From Actinomycetota bacterium (GTDB taxonomy: Bacteria > Actinomycetota > Actinomycetes > Nanopelagicales > Nanopelagicaceae), in assembly GCA_016870835.1 (NCBI GenBank), contig VGAG01000012.1:1-32737 (forward strand): a stretch of DNA of 32,737 bases, given 5' to 3'. Shown in pieces: positions 9,189 through 20,341 of the stretch (positions are counted from its first letter, which is position 1; each line of letters starts with the position of its first letter). The notes beneath the pieces are model-generated. The model made no database searches and was not told the DNA's origin. It was given only the letters and a program-made list of their open reading frames with translations. The position numbers and the translations under genes are program-made.

Positions 9189-9217
9189 TTAATAGACACA
9201 GCGTTGCTAATAAGCAA
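9189..9217 (-). promoter_or_regulatory. predicted xerC promoter overlapping an inverted repeat
   Basis: Minus-strand TTGCTT (9217-9212) and TATTAA (9194-9189) lie 17 bp apart, a good sigma-A-like arrangement about 33 bp ahead of the xerC ATG. A perfect 6-bp inverted repeat, GTTGCT/AGCAAC with a 4-base centre, spans 9203-9218 and covers the -35. It could be an operator. It has no T-run and is unlikely to be a terminator. Confidence 0.4.
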
Positions 9218-9311
9218 CACTAGAGCCAAGCTGATTTCAGAGACTGTGGATTGAATCCCGCTCTTTGTCAGAAGTGAGTGCGGTAATGCGCACACATTGA
9301 ATGGAGCAAAG

Positions 9312-9551
9312 TTGAAGATTGAGTTAGTCGTGAGTGACGATTGCCTTATCCCCCAATTAACAAAAGTTGAAGGACTTGTTAGGGTCTTAATAGGTATTCA
9401 GAATGACTTTGATGACATCCTCGATCTCTGCGCCGGTAACTTAAGTAATGATGAGATTGCTCATGTTCATAAACTCTGGTCTGATGATGAGTTTCCGCGA
9501 AATTTTCGGCGCGAAGGCCCAAATTTAATTATTACTTCCCGCGACGACTAA
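9312..9551 (+). CDS. small hypothetical protein
   Basis: A 79-residue acidic, probably cytosolic protein of unknown function, with no membrane segment, signal peptide or motif I recognise. The start chosen is TTG at 9312 because GGAG lies five bases upstream. An in-frame TTG at 9297 would add five residues, and the nearby ATG at 9300 is in another frame and stops after four codons. The C-terminal half is rich in Asp, Asn and aromatic residues (HKLWSDDEFPRNFRREG). Its 3' end overlaps the convergent XRE regulator by 20 bp. It uses AGG and ATA codons, which are rare in the neighbours, so it may be recently acquired or not a real gene. The reading frame is open and not the mirror of a gene over most of its length, which is the main support. 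Confidence 0.42.
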   Translation: MKIELVVSDDCLIPQLTKVEGLVRVLIGIQNDFDDILDLCAGNLSNDEIAHVHKLWSDDEFPRNFRREGPNLIITSRDD

Positions 9552-9795
9552 GGGCGCCGAGGGCTATCAAAAGAGTTTCGGGAGAAACTTCTAACGCCTC
9601 ACAAAGAGGTGCAATCACATCAATCCCAGGGGTCCGCTCTTGTCTGAAGTACCGCGAGAGCGAGCCCCTGTCTATCCCGGTCTTCTCTTGTAACTCTCCC
9701 AAGCCGGAGAATCCCAACTCACGCATCCGTTTTTGTAACCACTCTGCGCTCTCTTGCGCTGAAACTCGCGAACCTCTTTTGTACGCGTTCGCCAT
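9532..9795 (-). CDS. small XRE-family helix-turn-helix DNA-binding protein
   Basis: An 87-residue protein with a Cro/C1-type HTH at about residues 32-75 (LGELQEKTGIDRGSLSRYFRQ as the recognition unit, then CEALEVSPETLL). There is no extra effector domain, so any ligand response would need a partner. The start ATG has AGGAG five bases upstream, and this Shine-Dalgarno is formed by the cimA stop codon itself (TAGGAG). The gene is therefore the last, translationally coupled member of the ilvB-cimA operon. The function is unknown. Regulation of the operon or of the convergent small ORF is possible but unproven. Repressors of this size also occur as antitoxins, but no toxin partner is visible. Confidence 0.8.
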   Translation of the reverse strand: MANAYKRGSRVSAQESAEWLQKRMRELGFSGLGELQEKTGIDRGSLSRYFRQERTPGIDVIAPLCEALEVSPETLLIALGALSRRGK

Positions 9796-9803
9796 CTCAT
9801 CTC

Positions 9804-11393
9804 CTACTCGGGTTGTGCGCCTTTCCTAAGCAAACCATAAGTTAGGGCATCTTCAAGTGCCATCGCGGAGGCGGCGATTACATTCTCGTGGACTCCGACT
9901 GTGCTCCACTCGCCTTGGCCATCTGAGGTCTCAACAAGAACTCGCGTAACAGCTCCGGTGCCGAGTCTTCCCTCCAGGATGCGAACCTTGTAATCGGTTA
10001 GTTCAAGTCCCTTTATCTCAGGGAAGATACTTTCTAAACCATTACGAAGCGCATTATCGATTGCGTTAACTGGACCATTCCCGGAGCCAGAAGACTCAAT
10101 TCTCTTACCCCTAGCGATTACAACAACGCTTGCTCTTGAGGTGACGCTTTGATCTGGATTTTGATCGACAGTGGTCTCCCACTTCTCAATGGTGAAGTAC
10201 TTAGGACGCTTACCCTCGACTTCTTCGCGCAGTAAGAGTTCAAAGGAGGCATCTGCGGCTTCAAAGGTAAAACCTTTTGACTCTAACTCCTTTACTCGCT
10301 CAACAATTCTTGTTGGAATCGCTTTATCGTCGCCAAGTTTTATTCCTAGCTCCTGTGATTTCAATTCAATAGAAGCCCTTCCAGCCATATCTGAAACGAG
10401 CATTCGCATATCGTTTCCAACGCTTTCTGGGTCTTCATGTTGATACATAGCTGGATTGACCTTTATTGCAGAGGCATGTAGTCCGGCTTTATGGGCAAAG
10501 GCAGAGACACCTACATAAGGTTGGCGCGCGCTCGGAGAAACATTCGTAACTTCAGCAACGGCATGTGAGATTCTAAAAGCTTCTTCTAACTTACCTTCAG
10601 GGAGAACTTGCTTATTCTTCTTTAGCTGCAAATTTGCAACTATTGAGACGAGATCAGCATTACCGGTCCGCTCACCGTAACCATTTATCGTTCCTTGGAC
10701 ATGAGTCACACCGGCAGCAACAGCTGCAAGTGAGTTGGCGATGGCACAGCCGGTGTCGTTATGGCAATGAATTCCGAGGCGAGCCGAGCTCTTTCCGAGC
10801 ACTTCATGTACAACTTGGGAGAGTTCATCAGGCAGCATTCCGCCGTTGGTATCACAGAGCGCAATTACATCAGCTCCGGATTCTGCTGCGACTCGGACAA
10901 CTTCAAGAGCGTAATTTGCATTTGAAGAATAGCCATCAAAGAAATGTTCGGCATCTAGAAATACGCGCTGACCGTTCCTGCGTAAGAATGTAATTGAGTC
11001 GCGAATCATGGCGAGGTTCTCATCGAGTGAGGTACGAAGTGCGAGTTCGACATGGCGATCGTGAGATTTAGCAACAAGAGTTACAACTGGGGCGCCCGAG
11101 TCGGCGAGTGCTCGAAGTAGCGCATCATCTTCGGCTTTTACATTTGGGCGACGGGTTGCACCGAAGGCAACAAAGGTTGCGTTCTTTAATTTCAATTCGC
11201 GCTTAGCTAATTGGAAGAATTCAGTATCTTTTGGATTAGCCCCAGGCCACCCACCTTCAATAAAACCCACCCCCAGGTCATCTAGGTGGCGGGCGATAGT
11301 TAATTTGTCGTGAACTGAGAGATTTAAGCCTTCTTGCTGGGCTCCATCTCTAAGTGTGGTGTCATAAACGTGGAATGAATCAGAAAGTGCCAT
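9804..11393 (-). CDS. cimA: (R)-citramalate synthase
   Basis: A 529-residue enzyme of the LeuA/HMG-lyase-like family. The opening VYDTTLRDGAQQEGLNLS contains the catalytic Arg15-Asp16, and HCHNDTG gives the metal-binding His pair. The C-terminal LeuA-type regulatory domain follows (about residues 390-525). The start and the EGGWPGANPKD segment fit the CimA group rather than 2-isopropylmalate or homocitrate synthases. It condenses pyruvate and acetyl-CoA to citramalate, a threonine-independent entry to 2-oxobutyrate and isoleucine. The next steps would use LeuCD (not in this window) and LeuB (present). Its ATG overlaps the ilvE TGA by one base. Allosteric inhibition by isoleucine is expected from the family. 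Confidence 0.92.
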   Translation of the reverse strand: MALSDSFHVYDTTLRDGAQQEGLNLSVHDKLTIARHLDDLGVGFIEGGWPGANPKDTEFFQLAKRELKLKNATFVAFGATRRPNVKAEDDALLRALADSGAPVVTLVAKSHDRHVELALRTSLDENLAMIRDSITFLRRNGQRVFLDAEHFFDGYSSNANYALEVVRVAAESGADVIALCDTNGGMLPDELSQVVHEVLGKSSARLGIHCHNDTGCAIANSLAAVAAGVTHVQGTINGYGERTGNADLVSIVANLQLKKNKQVLPEGKLEEAFRISHAVAEVTNVSPSARQPYVGVSAFAHKAGLHASAIKVNPAMYQHEDPESVGNDMRMLVSDMAGRASIELKSQELGIKLGDDKAIPTRIVERVKELESKGFTFEAADASFELLLREEVEGKRPKYFTIEKWETTVDQNPDQSVTSRASVVVIARGKRIESSGSGNGPVNAIDNALRNGLESIFPEIKGLELTDYKVRILEGRLGTGAVTRVLVETSDGQGEWSTVGVHENVIAASAMALEDALTYGLLRKGAQPE

Positions 11394-12478
11394 CAGCAGA
11401 CTTTCTTCATCCAGCCATGTTTATCTTCGATTGTTCCGTGTTGAATTCCAAGTAAGTGATTACGGATCTCCATGGTGATAGTGCCCGGAGTTCCATCGCC
11501 GGTAATCCATGTTCCGGCTGCGCTCTTTGCGGTTCCAACTGGAGCGATTACAGCTGCGGTTCCACAGGCAAAGATTTCAGAGATCTCACCGCTGGCAACG
11601 CCATCGCGCCACTCATCGATATTGATCATTCCCTCTTCGGTCTTATAGCCAAGATCTCGTGCAACGGTTAGAACAGAGTCGCGCGTTATTCCGGGGAGAA
11701 GAGTTCCGGTTAATTTAGGAGTAAAGATAGTTGCGTCTCTGCCTTTTCCTTTTACAAAGTAAAGGTTCATTCCGCCCATCTCTTCAACCCAGCGACGCTC
11801 GATTGCATCTAACCAAACAACTTGATCACAACCTTTAGTCGCTGCTTGCTGTTGGGCAAGAAGAGAAGCGGCGTAGTTACCACCACACTTTGCCTCGCCT
11901 GTTCCACCGAGTGCAGCGCGGACATATTCAGTTGAGATCCAAACCGTTACCGCTTTAGCGGCATTGAAATAAGCAGCAGCTGGTGTTGCAATCACGGAGA
12001 AGAGAGCTTTATTTGAAGGGCGTACTCCAAGTCCAACTTCAGTTGCAATCATGAAGGGGCGGATATAAAGAGATTCACCGATTTTCTTGGGAACCCACGG
12101 CGCATCTTCGCGAACTAGCGCTTCAACACACGAAACAAAGTCGGCGACTGGTAATTCAGGAAGAGTTATTCGCGCGGCGCTCTTGGCAAAGCGAAGTCCA
12201 TTTGCATCTGGGCGAAATAGCGCAATTGAGCCATCTGGTTGTGAGTAGGCCTTCATCCCCTCGAAAATCTCTTGACCATAGTGAAAAACCATGGTTGCCG
12301 GGTCTAAAGAGAGCGGTCCATAAGGACATACCTTCGCATCTTGCCAACCGTTAGCGGCGCTCCATTCGGCAAGAACCATATGGTCGGTGAAGTACTTTCC
12401 AAAACCAGGTTCAGCAACATAGCCATCTCTAGTTGCATCTGGGACCGGATTTGGAGAGCGCTTTATTTCAATTTTCAT
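11393..12478 (-). CDS. ilvE: branched-chain amino acid aminotransferase
   Basis: A 361-residue fold-type IV PLP enzyme performing the last step of valine, leucine and isoleucine synthesis. The PLP lysine is Lys197 in [26 protein letters not shown] (about 65-78) and [10 protein letters not shown] (about 138-147) are hallmark segments of the long BCAT group typical of actinobacteria. The start overlaps the leuB stop as ATGA, with GGAG seven bases upstream. A D-amino acid transaminase or ADC lyase is excluded by length and context. Confidence 0.96.
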   Translation of the reverse strand: MKIEIKRSPNPVPDATRDGYVAEPGFGKYFTDHMVLAEWSAANGWQDAKVCPYGPLSLDPATMVFHYGQEIFEGMKAYSQPDGSIALFRPDANGLRFAKSAARITLPELPVADFVSCVEALVREDAPWVPKKIGESLYIRPFMIATEVGLGVRPSNKALFSVIATPAAAYFNAAKAVTVWISTEYVRAALGGTGEAKCGGNYAASLLAQQQAATKGCDQVVWLDAIERRWVEEMGGMNLYFVKGKGRDATIFTPKLTGTLLPGITRDSVLTVARDLGYKTEEGMINIDEWRDGVASGEISEIFACGTAAVIAPVGTAKSAAGTWITGDGTPGTITMEIRNHLLGIQHGTIEDKHGWMKKVC

Positions 12479-13508
12479 TTGATTGCTCCGGCGAGCGCTG
12501 CGCCAATCTCACTTGTGGAACGTTTCTTATCGCCCCTTGTTGCTAAATCGCTTTCAACCGCACGCTCAACATCAAGGGCAGCATCTTCATGGCCAAGATG
12601 ACGGAGCATCAAGGCAACTGACATTACAGTTGCTGTTGGATCAGCAATTCCTTTACCAGCGATATCGGGGGCTGAGCCATGGACTGGTTCAAACATTGAT
12701 GGGAATTTTCGCTCTGGATTTATATTTCCAGATGCAGCAAGTCCAATTCCGCCGCATATTGCAGCTGCGATATCGGTCAAGATATCTCCGAATAAATTAT
12801 CTGTTACTACAACATCAAAGCGTTCTGGGTTAGTAACAAAGAACATCGAGGCCGCATCGACATGGAGATAATCTGTACTTACTTCTGGAAACTCTTCTGC
12901 AACTTCGTTGAAGGTACGGGTCCATAAACTTCCAGCTCGCACGAGAACATTATTTTTGTGAACAAGCGTCAATTTCTTTCGTGGTCGCTTCATCGCACGG
13001 GCGAAGGCATCGCGAATTACGCGCTCAGCGCCTCGGCGAGTGTTAAGGCTCTCCTCCGTTGCAATTTCAGCGCTAGTTCCTTCGGCAAGGACGCCACCTG
13101 CGCCAACATAAGGACCTTCGGTTCCTTCTCGTACAACTATGAAATCTATTTGGGATTCGGTGCGAAGTGGGCTCTTAACGCTTGGATATAACTTTGCTGG
13201 ACGAAGATTTACATAGTGATCAAAAGTGAAGCGAAGTTTTAGCAGAAGTCCGCGCTCTAGTACCCCGCTTGGAACACTTGGATCACCTACTGCGCCAAGG
13301 AGAATCACATCAAAAGCCTTTAATTCCTCAAGAATTGGGGCGGGAAGGGTCTCACCACTCTTATGCCAGAGCCGTGCGCCTAGTTCAAATTCTTTCTTAT
13401 TAAACGAAAGTCCGTATTTCTTCTCTACCGCGGCAAGTACGCGCAAACCCTCAGCGACGACTTCGGGTCCGATGCCATCGCCTGGGATTACTGCAAGTTT
13501 GAAGGAAC

Positions 13509-13512
<4 letters not shown>
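12475..13512 (-). CDS. leuB: 3-isopropylmalate dehydrogenase
   Basis: A 345-residue NAD-dependent beta-decarboxylating dehydrogenase. It oxidises 3-isopropylmalate in leucine synthesis and, with CimA present, probably also 3-methylmalate in the citramalate route to isoleucine. Motifs are [10 protein letters not shown] near the N-terminus, [20 protein letters not shown] for substrate binding, [20 protein letters not shown] with catalytic Asp residues, and [13 protein letters not shown] for NAD binding. The actinobacterial short insert pattern is present. Both ends overlap neighbours by 4 nt (serA stop and ilvE start). Confidence 0.95.
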
Positions 13513-16718
<3,206 letters not shown>

Positions 16719-16720
16719 GG

Positions 16721-18460
16721 TTATAGTTCCTGTGAATCCCAATCCGGCGCCATCTCTTTGGCAATCATGATGTCATCGTTAGAAGTTCCAGCTGCAACCA
16801 TCGGCCAGACCATCGCATCGCGGTGAACGCTAAAGTCAACAACGACTGGTGCATCATTTATTGAATTAGCTTCTTTGATGATGCGATCAACATCGCCCTT
16901 GGATTCGCACCTTAATCCCACGCAACCCATCGCTTCGGCAAGTTTTGCAAAATCTGGGATCCGCTTTGAATGAAGATCGGTATTTGAGTAACGCTCTTTA
17001 TAGAACAAGGTCTGCCATTGACGCACCATGCCGAGGCTCTCGTTATTAATGATTGCAACTTTGACCGGAATATCATTTAGCGCGCAGGTAACTAATTCTT
17101 GATTGGTCATTTGGAAGCAACCATCGCCATCAATCGCCCATACCGGGGTATCTGGGGCGCCAACTTTTGCACCCATCGCAGCAGGAACTGCGTAACCCAT
17201 AGTTCCAAGTCCGCCAGAGTTCAACCAACTTCTTGGATTTTCATACTTGATAAATTGCGAAGCCCACATCTGGTGCTGTCCGACCCCCGCAACATAAATT
17301 GCATCCGGGCCAGTTAATTGACCAATTCTTTCGATTACATATTGGGGCGAGACCGATCCATCACTTGGTTCGTTATAGCCGAGTGGATAGGTAGAACGAA
17401 GTGAGTTCATCTGGCGCCACCAAGTTGTTAGATCTGGTTTGCGCTTTTTAAATTCTTGCTCAACGGCCGGGGCAAGTTCACGCATGATGGGAGCGAGATC
17501 TCCAATTATCGGGACATCGGCATAGCGGTTCTTACCGATTTCAGCTGGGTCGATATCGGCATGAATGATCTTTGCATTTACAGCGAAAGTACTTAGCTTT
17601 CCGGTAACTCGATCATCAAAACGAGCGCCCAGGGTTATCAAGAGATCCGCCTTTTGTAAGGCAGTAACAGCAGCAACTGTTCCATGCATGCCCGGCATAC
17701 CAAGATGTTGCGGGTGCGAATCTGGGAATGCACCGCGCGCCATCAAAGTTGTTACGACTGGTGCGCCAACAACTTCAGCTAATTTAAGTAGTTCCTTTGC
17801 GGCATTTGCCTTAATGACTCCACCGCCGACATAAAAGACTGGCTTAGTTGATTCAGCAATTAGAGCTGCCGCATCGCGAATCGACTTTGAATCTGGTTCT
17901 AGTTGCGGGCGATAACCACGAAGTTCAGCGCGCTTTGGGTAAGTGAAGGTTGTCATCTTCTGTAGGGCATCTTTTGCAATATCAACAAGAACTGGACCGG
18001 GGCGACCAGAGCCGGCGATGTAAAAGGCCTCAGCAATCGCTTTAGGAATATCGAGTGGATCTGTAATTAAATAATTGTGTTTTGTTATTGGCATTGTGAT
18101 GCCACGGATATCTGCCTCTTGAAACGCATCGGTTCCAATCGCAGGACCTGGGACTTGGCCGGTTATTGCAACCATGGGAACTGAGTCCATATGTGCATCA
18201 GCAAGTGGCGTTACAAGATTTGTAGCTCCCGGTCCCGAAGTTGCGATACAGACGCCAACTTTTCCAGTGACTTGCGCATAACCAGTAGCTGCGTGGCCGG
18301 CGCCTTGTTCATGGCGAACCAATATGTGGCGAATCTTTGAATCATAAATTGGGTCGTATGCCGGAAGGATGGCTCCGCCTGGGATGCCGAACATGACATC
18401 AACGCCTGCACGCTCAAGTGATTTCACTAGGGCCTGGGCCCCAGTTATTTCATTGCTCAT
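16721..18460 (-). CDS. ilvB: acetolactate synthase large (catalytic) subunit
   Basis: A 579-residue thiamine-diphosphate enzyme that makes acetolactate and acetohydroxybutyrate, the first common step to valine, leucine and isoleucine. The catalytic Glu51 is in [11 protein letters not shown]. The FAD-associated central domain and the ThDP motif [12 protein letters not shown]...INN in the C-terminal third are intact. The ATG has a strong AAGGAAAGGAG leader. It is the first structural gene after the attenuator and is followed two bases later by ilvN, so the holoenzyme is made stoichiometrically. Confidence 0.97.
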   Translation of the reverse strand: MSNEITGAQALVKSLERAGVDVMFGIPGGAILPAYDPIYDSKIRHILVRHEQGAGHAATGYAQVTGKVGVCIATSGPGATNLVTPLADAHMDSVPMVAITGQVPGPAIGTDAFQEADIRGITMPITKHNYLITDPLDIPKAIAEAFYIAGSGRPGPVLVDIAKDALQKMTTFTYPKRAELRGYRPQLEPDSKSIRDAAALIAESTKPVFYVGGGVIKANAAKELLKLAEVVGAPVVTTLMARGAFPDSHPQHLGMPGMHGTVAAVTALQKADLLITLGARFDDRVTGKLSTFAVNAKIIHADIDPAEIGKNRYADVPIIGDLAPIMRELAPAVEQEFKKRKPDLTTWWRQMNSLRSTYPLGYNEPSDGSVSPQYVIERIGQLTGPDAIYVAGVGQHQMWASQFIKYENPRSWLNSGGLGTMGYAVPAAMGAKVGAPDTPVWAIDGDGCFQMTNQELVTCALNDIPVKVAIINNESLGMVRQWQTLFYKERYSNTDLHSKRIPDFAKLAEAMGCVGLRCESKGDVDRIIKEANSINDAPVVVDFSVHRDAMVWPMVAAGTSNDDIMIAKEMAPDWDSQEL

Positions 18461-18501
18461 GTTTGACTCCTTTCCTTAAATATTTCGCGCCCTATTAATG
18501 C

Positions 18502-18525
18502 AAAAACCCTCAGTTTCCTGAGGGT
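18502..18525 (-). terminator. ilvB attenuator terminator
   Basis: On the minus strand ACCCTCAG, a GAAA tetraloop and CTGAGGGT form an 8-bp stem followed by a run of T (18506-18502). It lies about 40 bp ahead of the ilvB start and after the leader peptide, the expected place for an attenuator. Confidence 0.9.
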
Positions 18526-18554
18526 GCGCGTGATCTTCTATTTAGATCACGCGC
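18526..18554 (-). promoter_or_regulatory. attenuator hairpin upstream of the terminator
   Basis: A perfect 10-bp stem (GCGCGTGATC and GATCACGCGC with a 9-nt loop) abuts the terminator with no spacer. Its 5' arm contains the leader peptide's TGA stop codon, so a ribosome on the leader will decide whether it can fold. I could not see by eye a convincing competing pairing between its 3' arm and the terminator. Confidence 0.75.
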
Positions 18555-18597
18555 AACGAATCACCACCACTGAAGAGAGAACGGTGTTCGTTGACAT
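18547..18597 (-). CDS. ilv leader peptide (attenuation sensor)
   Basis: A 16-codon ORF encoding MSTNTVLSSVVVIRCA. Six of the 16 residues are branched-chain amino acids, including a Val-Val-Val-Ile run at 10-13. The ATG lies about eight bases after the predicted -10, so the mRNA would begin at or within a base or two of the start codon and no Shine-Dalgarno is possible. The ilvBNC leader of Corynebacterium glutamicum is likewise known to be translated without a ribosome binding site. When charged Val/Leu/Ile tRNAs are short the ribosome should stall at the run and allow transcription to reach ilvB. Too short for gene finders, it is supported by composition, position and the terminator that follows. 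Confidence 0.85.
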   Translation of the reverse strand: MSTNTVLSSVVVIRCA

Positions 18598-18604
18598 GGG
18601 CAGA

Positions 18605-18634
18605 ATTATTCCGTCACGAAATGGGTGTAGTCAA
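18605..18634 (-). promoter_or_regulatory. promoter of the ilvB leader/operon
   Basis: TTGACT (18634-18629) and AATAAT (18610-18605) are 18 bp apart, each one base off consensus. The predicted start of transcription falls at 18597-18599, on the ATG of the leader peptide. Confidence 0.7.
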
Positions 18635-18636
18635 CC

Positions 18637-18656
18637 CCTGAGATGCTCATCTCAGG
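18637..18656 (-). repeat. perfect palindromic hairpin after ilvD, next to the ilv promoter
   Basis: CCTGAGATG and its exact complement CATCTCAGG are separated by two bases. It lies 8 bp after the ilvD stop and two bases before the -35 of the ilv promoter. It could end or protect the ilvD transcript (no T-run follows) or be an operator for a dimeric regulator. Confidence 0.6.
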
Positions 18657-18664
18657 ATTTGGAA

Positions 18665-20341
18665 CTAGTCGCAGACCGCTCCCCGCGAGGCTGAACCCAC
18701 TAACTTCACATATTTACCGAGAACGCCGGATGTGTATCGCGGAGGAAGTGGCTTAAACGATTTACGGCGCTCAACCAATTCCTTCTCATCAACTAGCAAA
18801 TCAAGAGTGCGCGCTTTGATATCGATACGGATGCGATCGCCATTTTTAACAAGTGCAATTGGACCGCCATCAACAGCTTCTGGTGAGACATGGCCAACAC
18901 ATAGACCAGTTGTGCCACCTGAGAATCTGCCATCAGTAATTAGCAATACTGATTTACCAAGTCCAGCGCCTTTGATTGCGCCCGTAATCATCAACATCTC
19001 GCGCATTCCAGGTCCACCTTTCGGACCTTCATATCTAATTACAACTACATCGCCAGCTTGGATTGTTCCATTTTCAAGCGCTTCCATCGCGCTCTGCTCT
19101 CGTTCGAATACTCGAGCAGGACCTTCAAATGAATCAACGCCAACTCCAGCAACTTTTGTTACTGCACCTTCTGGAATAAGTGAGCCAGAGAGGATTGTGA
19201 TTCCACCACTTGCGGCAAGAGGTGAAGAGGTTGCTTTCAAAATCTGGCCATCTGGATCAGGGGGTGAAAGCTCGGCAAGATTCTCTTTCATAGTCTTGCC
19301 AGTAACTGTTAAGCAATCACCATGAATTAGTCCTGCATCAAGGAGCGCGCGTAGAACTACAGGAACGCCGCCAACCTTGTCGACATCGCTCATCACATAT
19401 TTTCCGAATGGCTTTAAATCACCAAGGAGTGGCACCTTTGAACCAACGCGATGGAAATCATTCATCTCTAGCTCAACTTTTGCTTCATGGGCGAGTGCAA
19501 GTAAGTGGAGAACGGCGTTTGTGGAACCGCCGAGTGCCATGAGGATTGTGATCGCATTTTCAAATGCTTGCTTAGTCAAAATGTCGCGGGTGCGAATTCC
19601 CTGGCGAATTAATTCAACGACTGCGGCTCCGGATTTAACAGCGTAAGCATCGCGTCGTCTATCAACCGAAGGTGGCGCAGCCGAGCCAGGAAGTGAGAGG
19701 CCAAGCGCTTCGCCAATCGATGCCATCGTATTTGCGGTGTACATACCGCCGCATGCACCTTCACCGGGGCAAATCGCGCGCTCAATCTTGTCTACTTCTT
19801 CTTGCGAGATAAGTCCTCGGGCACAAGCTCCTACTGCTTCAAAAGCATCAATCAGCGTTACATCGCGGCCATCTACTTTTCCGGGAAGTATCGAACCGGC
19901 ATATACGAGAACGCTTGCAACATTAAGCCTCGCTGCCGCCATCATCATTCCTGGAAGTGACTTATCGCAACCTGCAAAGGTAACTAAGCCATCAAGGCGT
20001 TCTGCTTCCATCACAGTTTCAACTGAGTCAGCAATTACCTCTCGTGAAACGAGTGAGAAATGCATTCCTTCATGTCCCATAGAAATTCCATCTGAGACGG
20101 AGATAGTTCCGAATTGCATCGGGAAACCACCGGCATCAATCACACCTTGCTTTGATGCTTTAGCGAGGCGATCGAGTGACAAATTACATGGGGTGATTTC
20201 ATTCCAAGATGAAGCAATTCCAATTTGAGGCTTGACCCAATCAGCATCAGTCATGCCAACCGCGCGAAGCATTCCGCGAGCGGGCGCACGCTCTAAGCCA
20301 TCAGTTACAAGATAGGAACGGGGCTTCATTGGATTTTTCAT
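18665..20341 (-). CDS. ilvD: dihydroxyacid dehydratase
   Basis: A 558-residue iron-sulfur dehydratase making 2-oxoisovalerate and 3-methyl-2-oxovalerate. Likely cluster cysteines are Cys52 (ITPCNLSL), Cys125 ([10 protein letters not shown]) and Cys197 ([14 protein letters not shown]), the pattern of the IlvD/Edd family. The substrate context favours IlvD over phosphogluconate dehydratase. The ATG overlaps the gatB stop as ATGA, with AGGACA upstream. Although ilvB follows downstream, the attenuator and a palindrome lie between them. ilvD is thus read with gatCAB and is not itself under the attenuator. Confidence 0.95.
   Translation of the reverse strand: MKNPMKPRSYLVTDGLERAPARGMLRAVGMTDADWVKPQIGIASSWNEITPCNLSLDRLAKASKQGVIDAGGFPMQFGTISVSDGISMGHEGMHFSLVSREVIADSVETVMEAERLDGLVTFAGCDKSLPGMMMAAARLNVASVLVYAGSILPGKVDGRDVTLIDAFEAVGACARGLISQEEVDKIERAICPGEGACGGMYTANTMASIGEALGLSLPGSAAPPSVDRRRDAYAVKSGAAVVELIRQGIRTRDILTKQAFENAITILMALGGSTNAVLHLLALAHEAKVELEMNDFHRVGSKVPLLGDLKPFGKYVMSDVDKVGGVPVVLRALLDAGLIHGDCLTVTGKTMKENLAELSPPDPDGQILKATSSPLAASGGITILSGSLIPEGAVTKVAGVGVDSFEGPARVFEREQSAMEALENGTIQAGDVVVIRYEGPKGGPGMREMLMITGAIKGAGLGKSVLLITDGRFSGGTTGLCVGHVSPEAVDGGPIALVKNGDRIRIDIKARTLDLLVDEKELVERRKSFKPLPPRYTSGVLGKYVKLVGSASRGAVCD

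Noticed and set aside
9203-9218. GTTGCT/AGCAAC hairpin as a terminator or attachment site
   Set aside because: No T-run follows on either strand and no mobile genes are nearby; it fits better as part of the xerC promoter region.
18732-19325. 197-codon plus-strand frame opposite ilvD
   Set aside because: It mirrors the codon pattern of a certain gene, has no recognisable domain or ribosome site, and its translation is low-complexity Ser/Pro/Ile.
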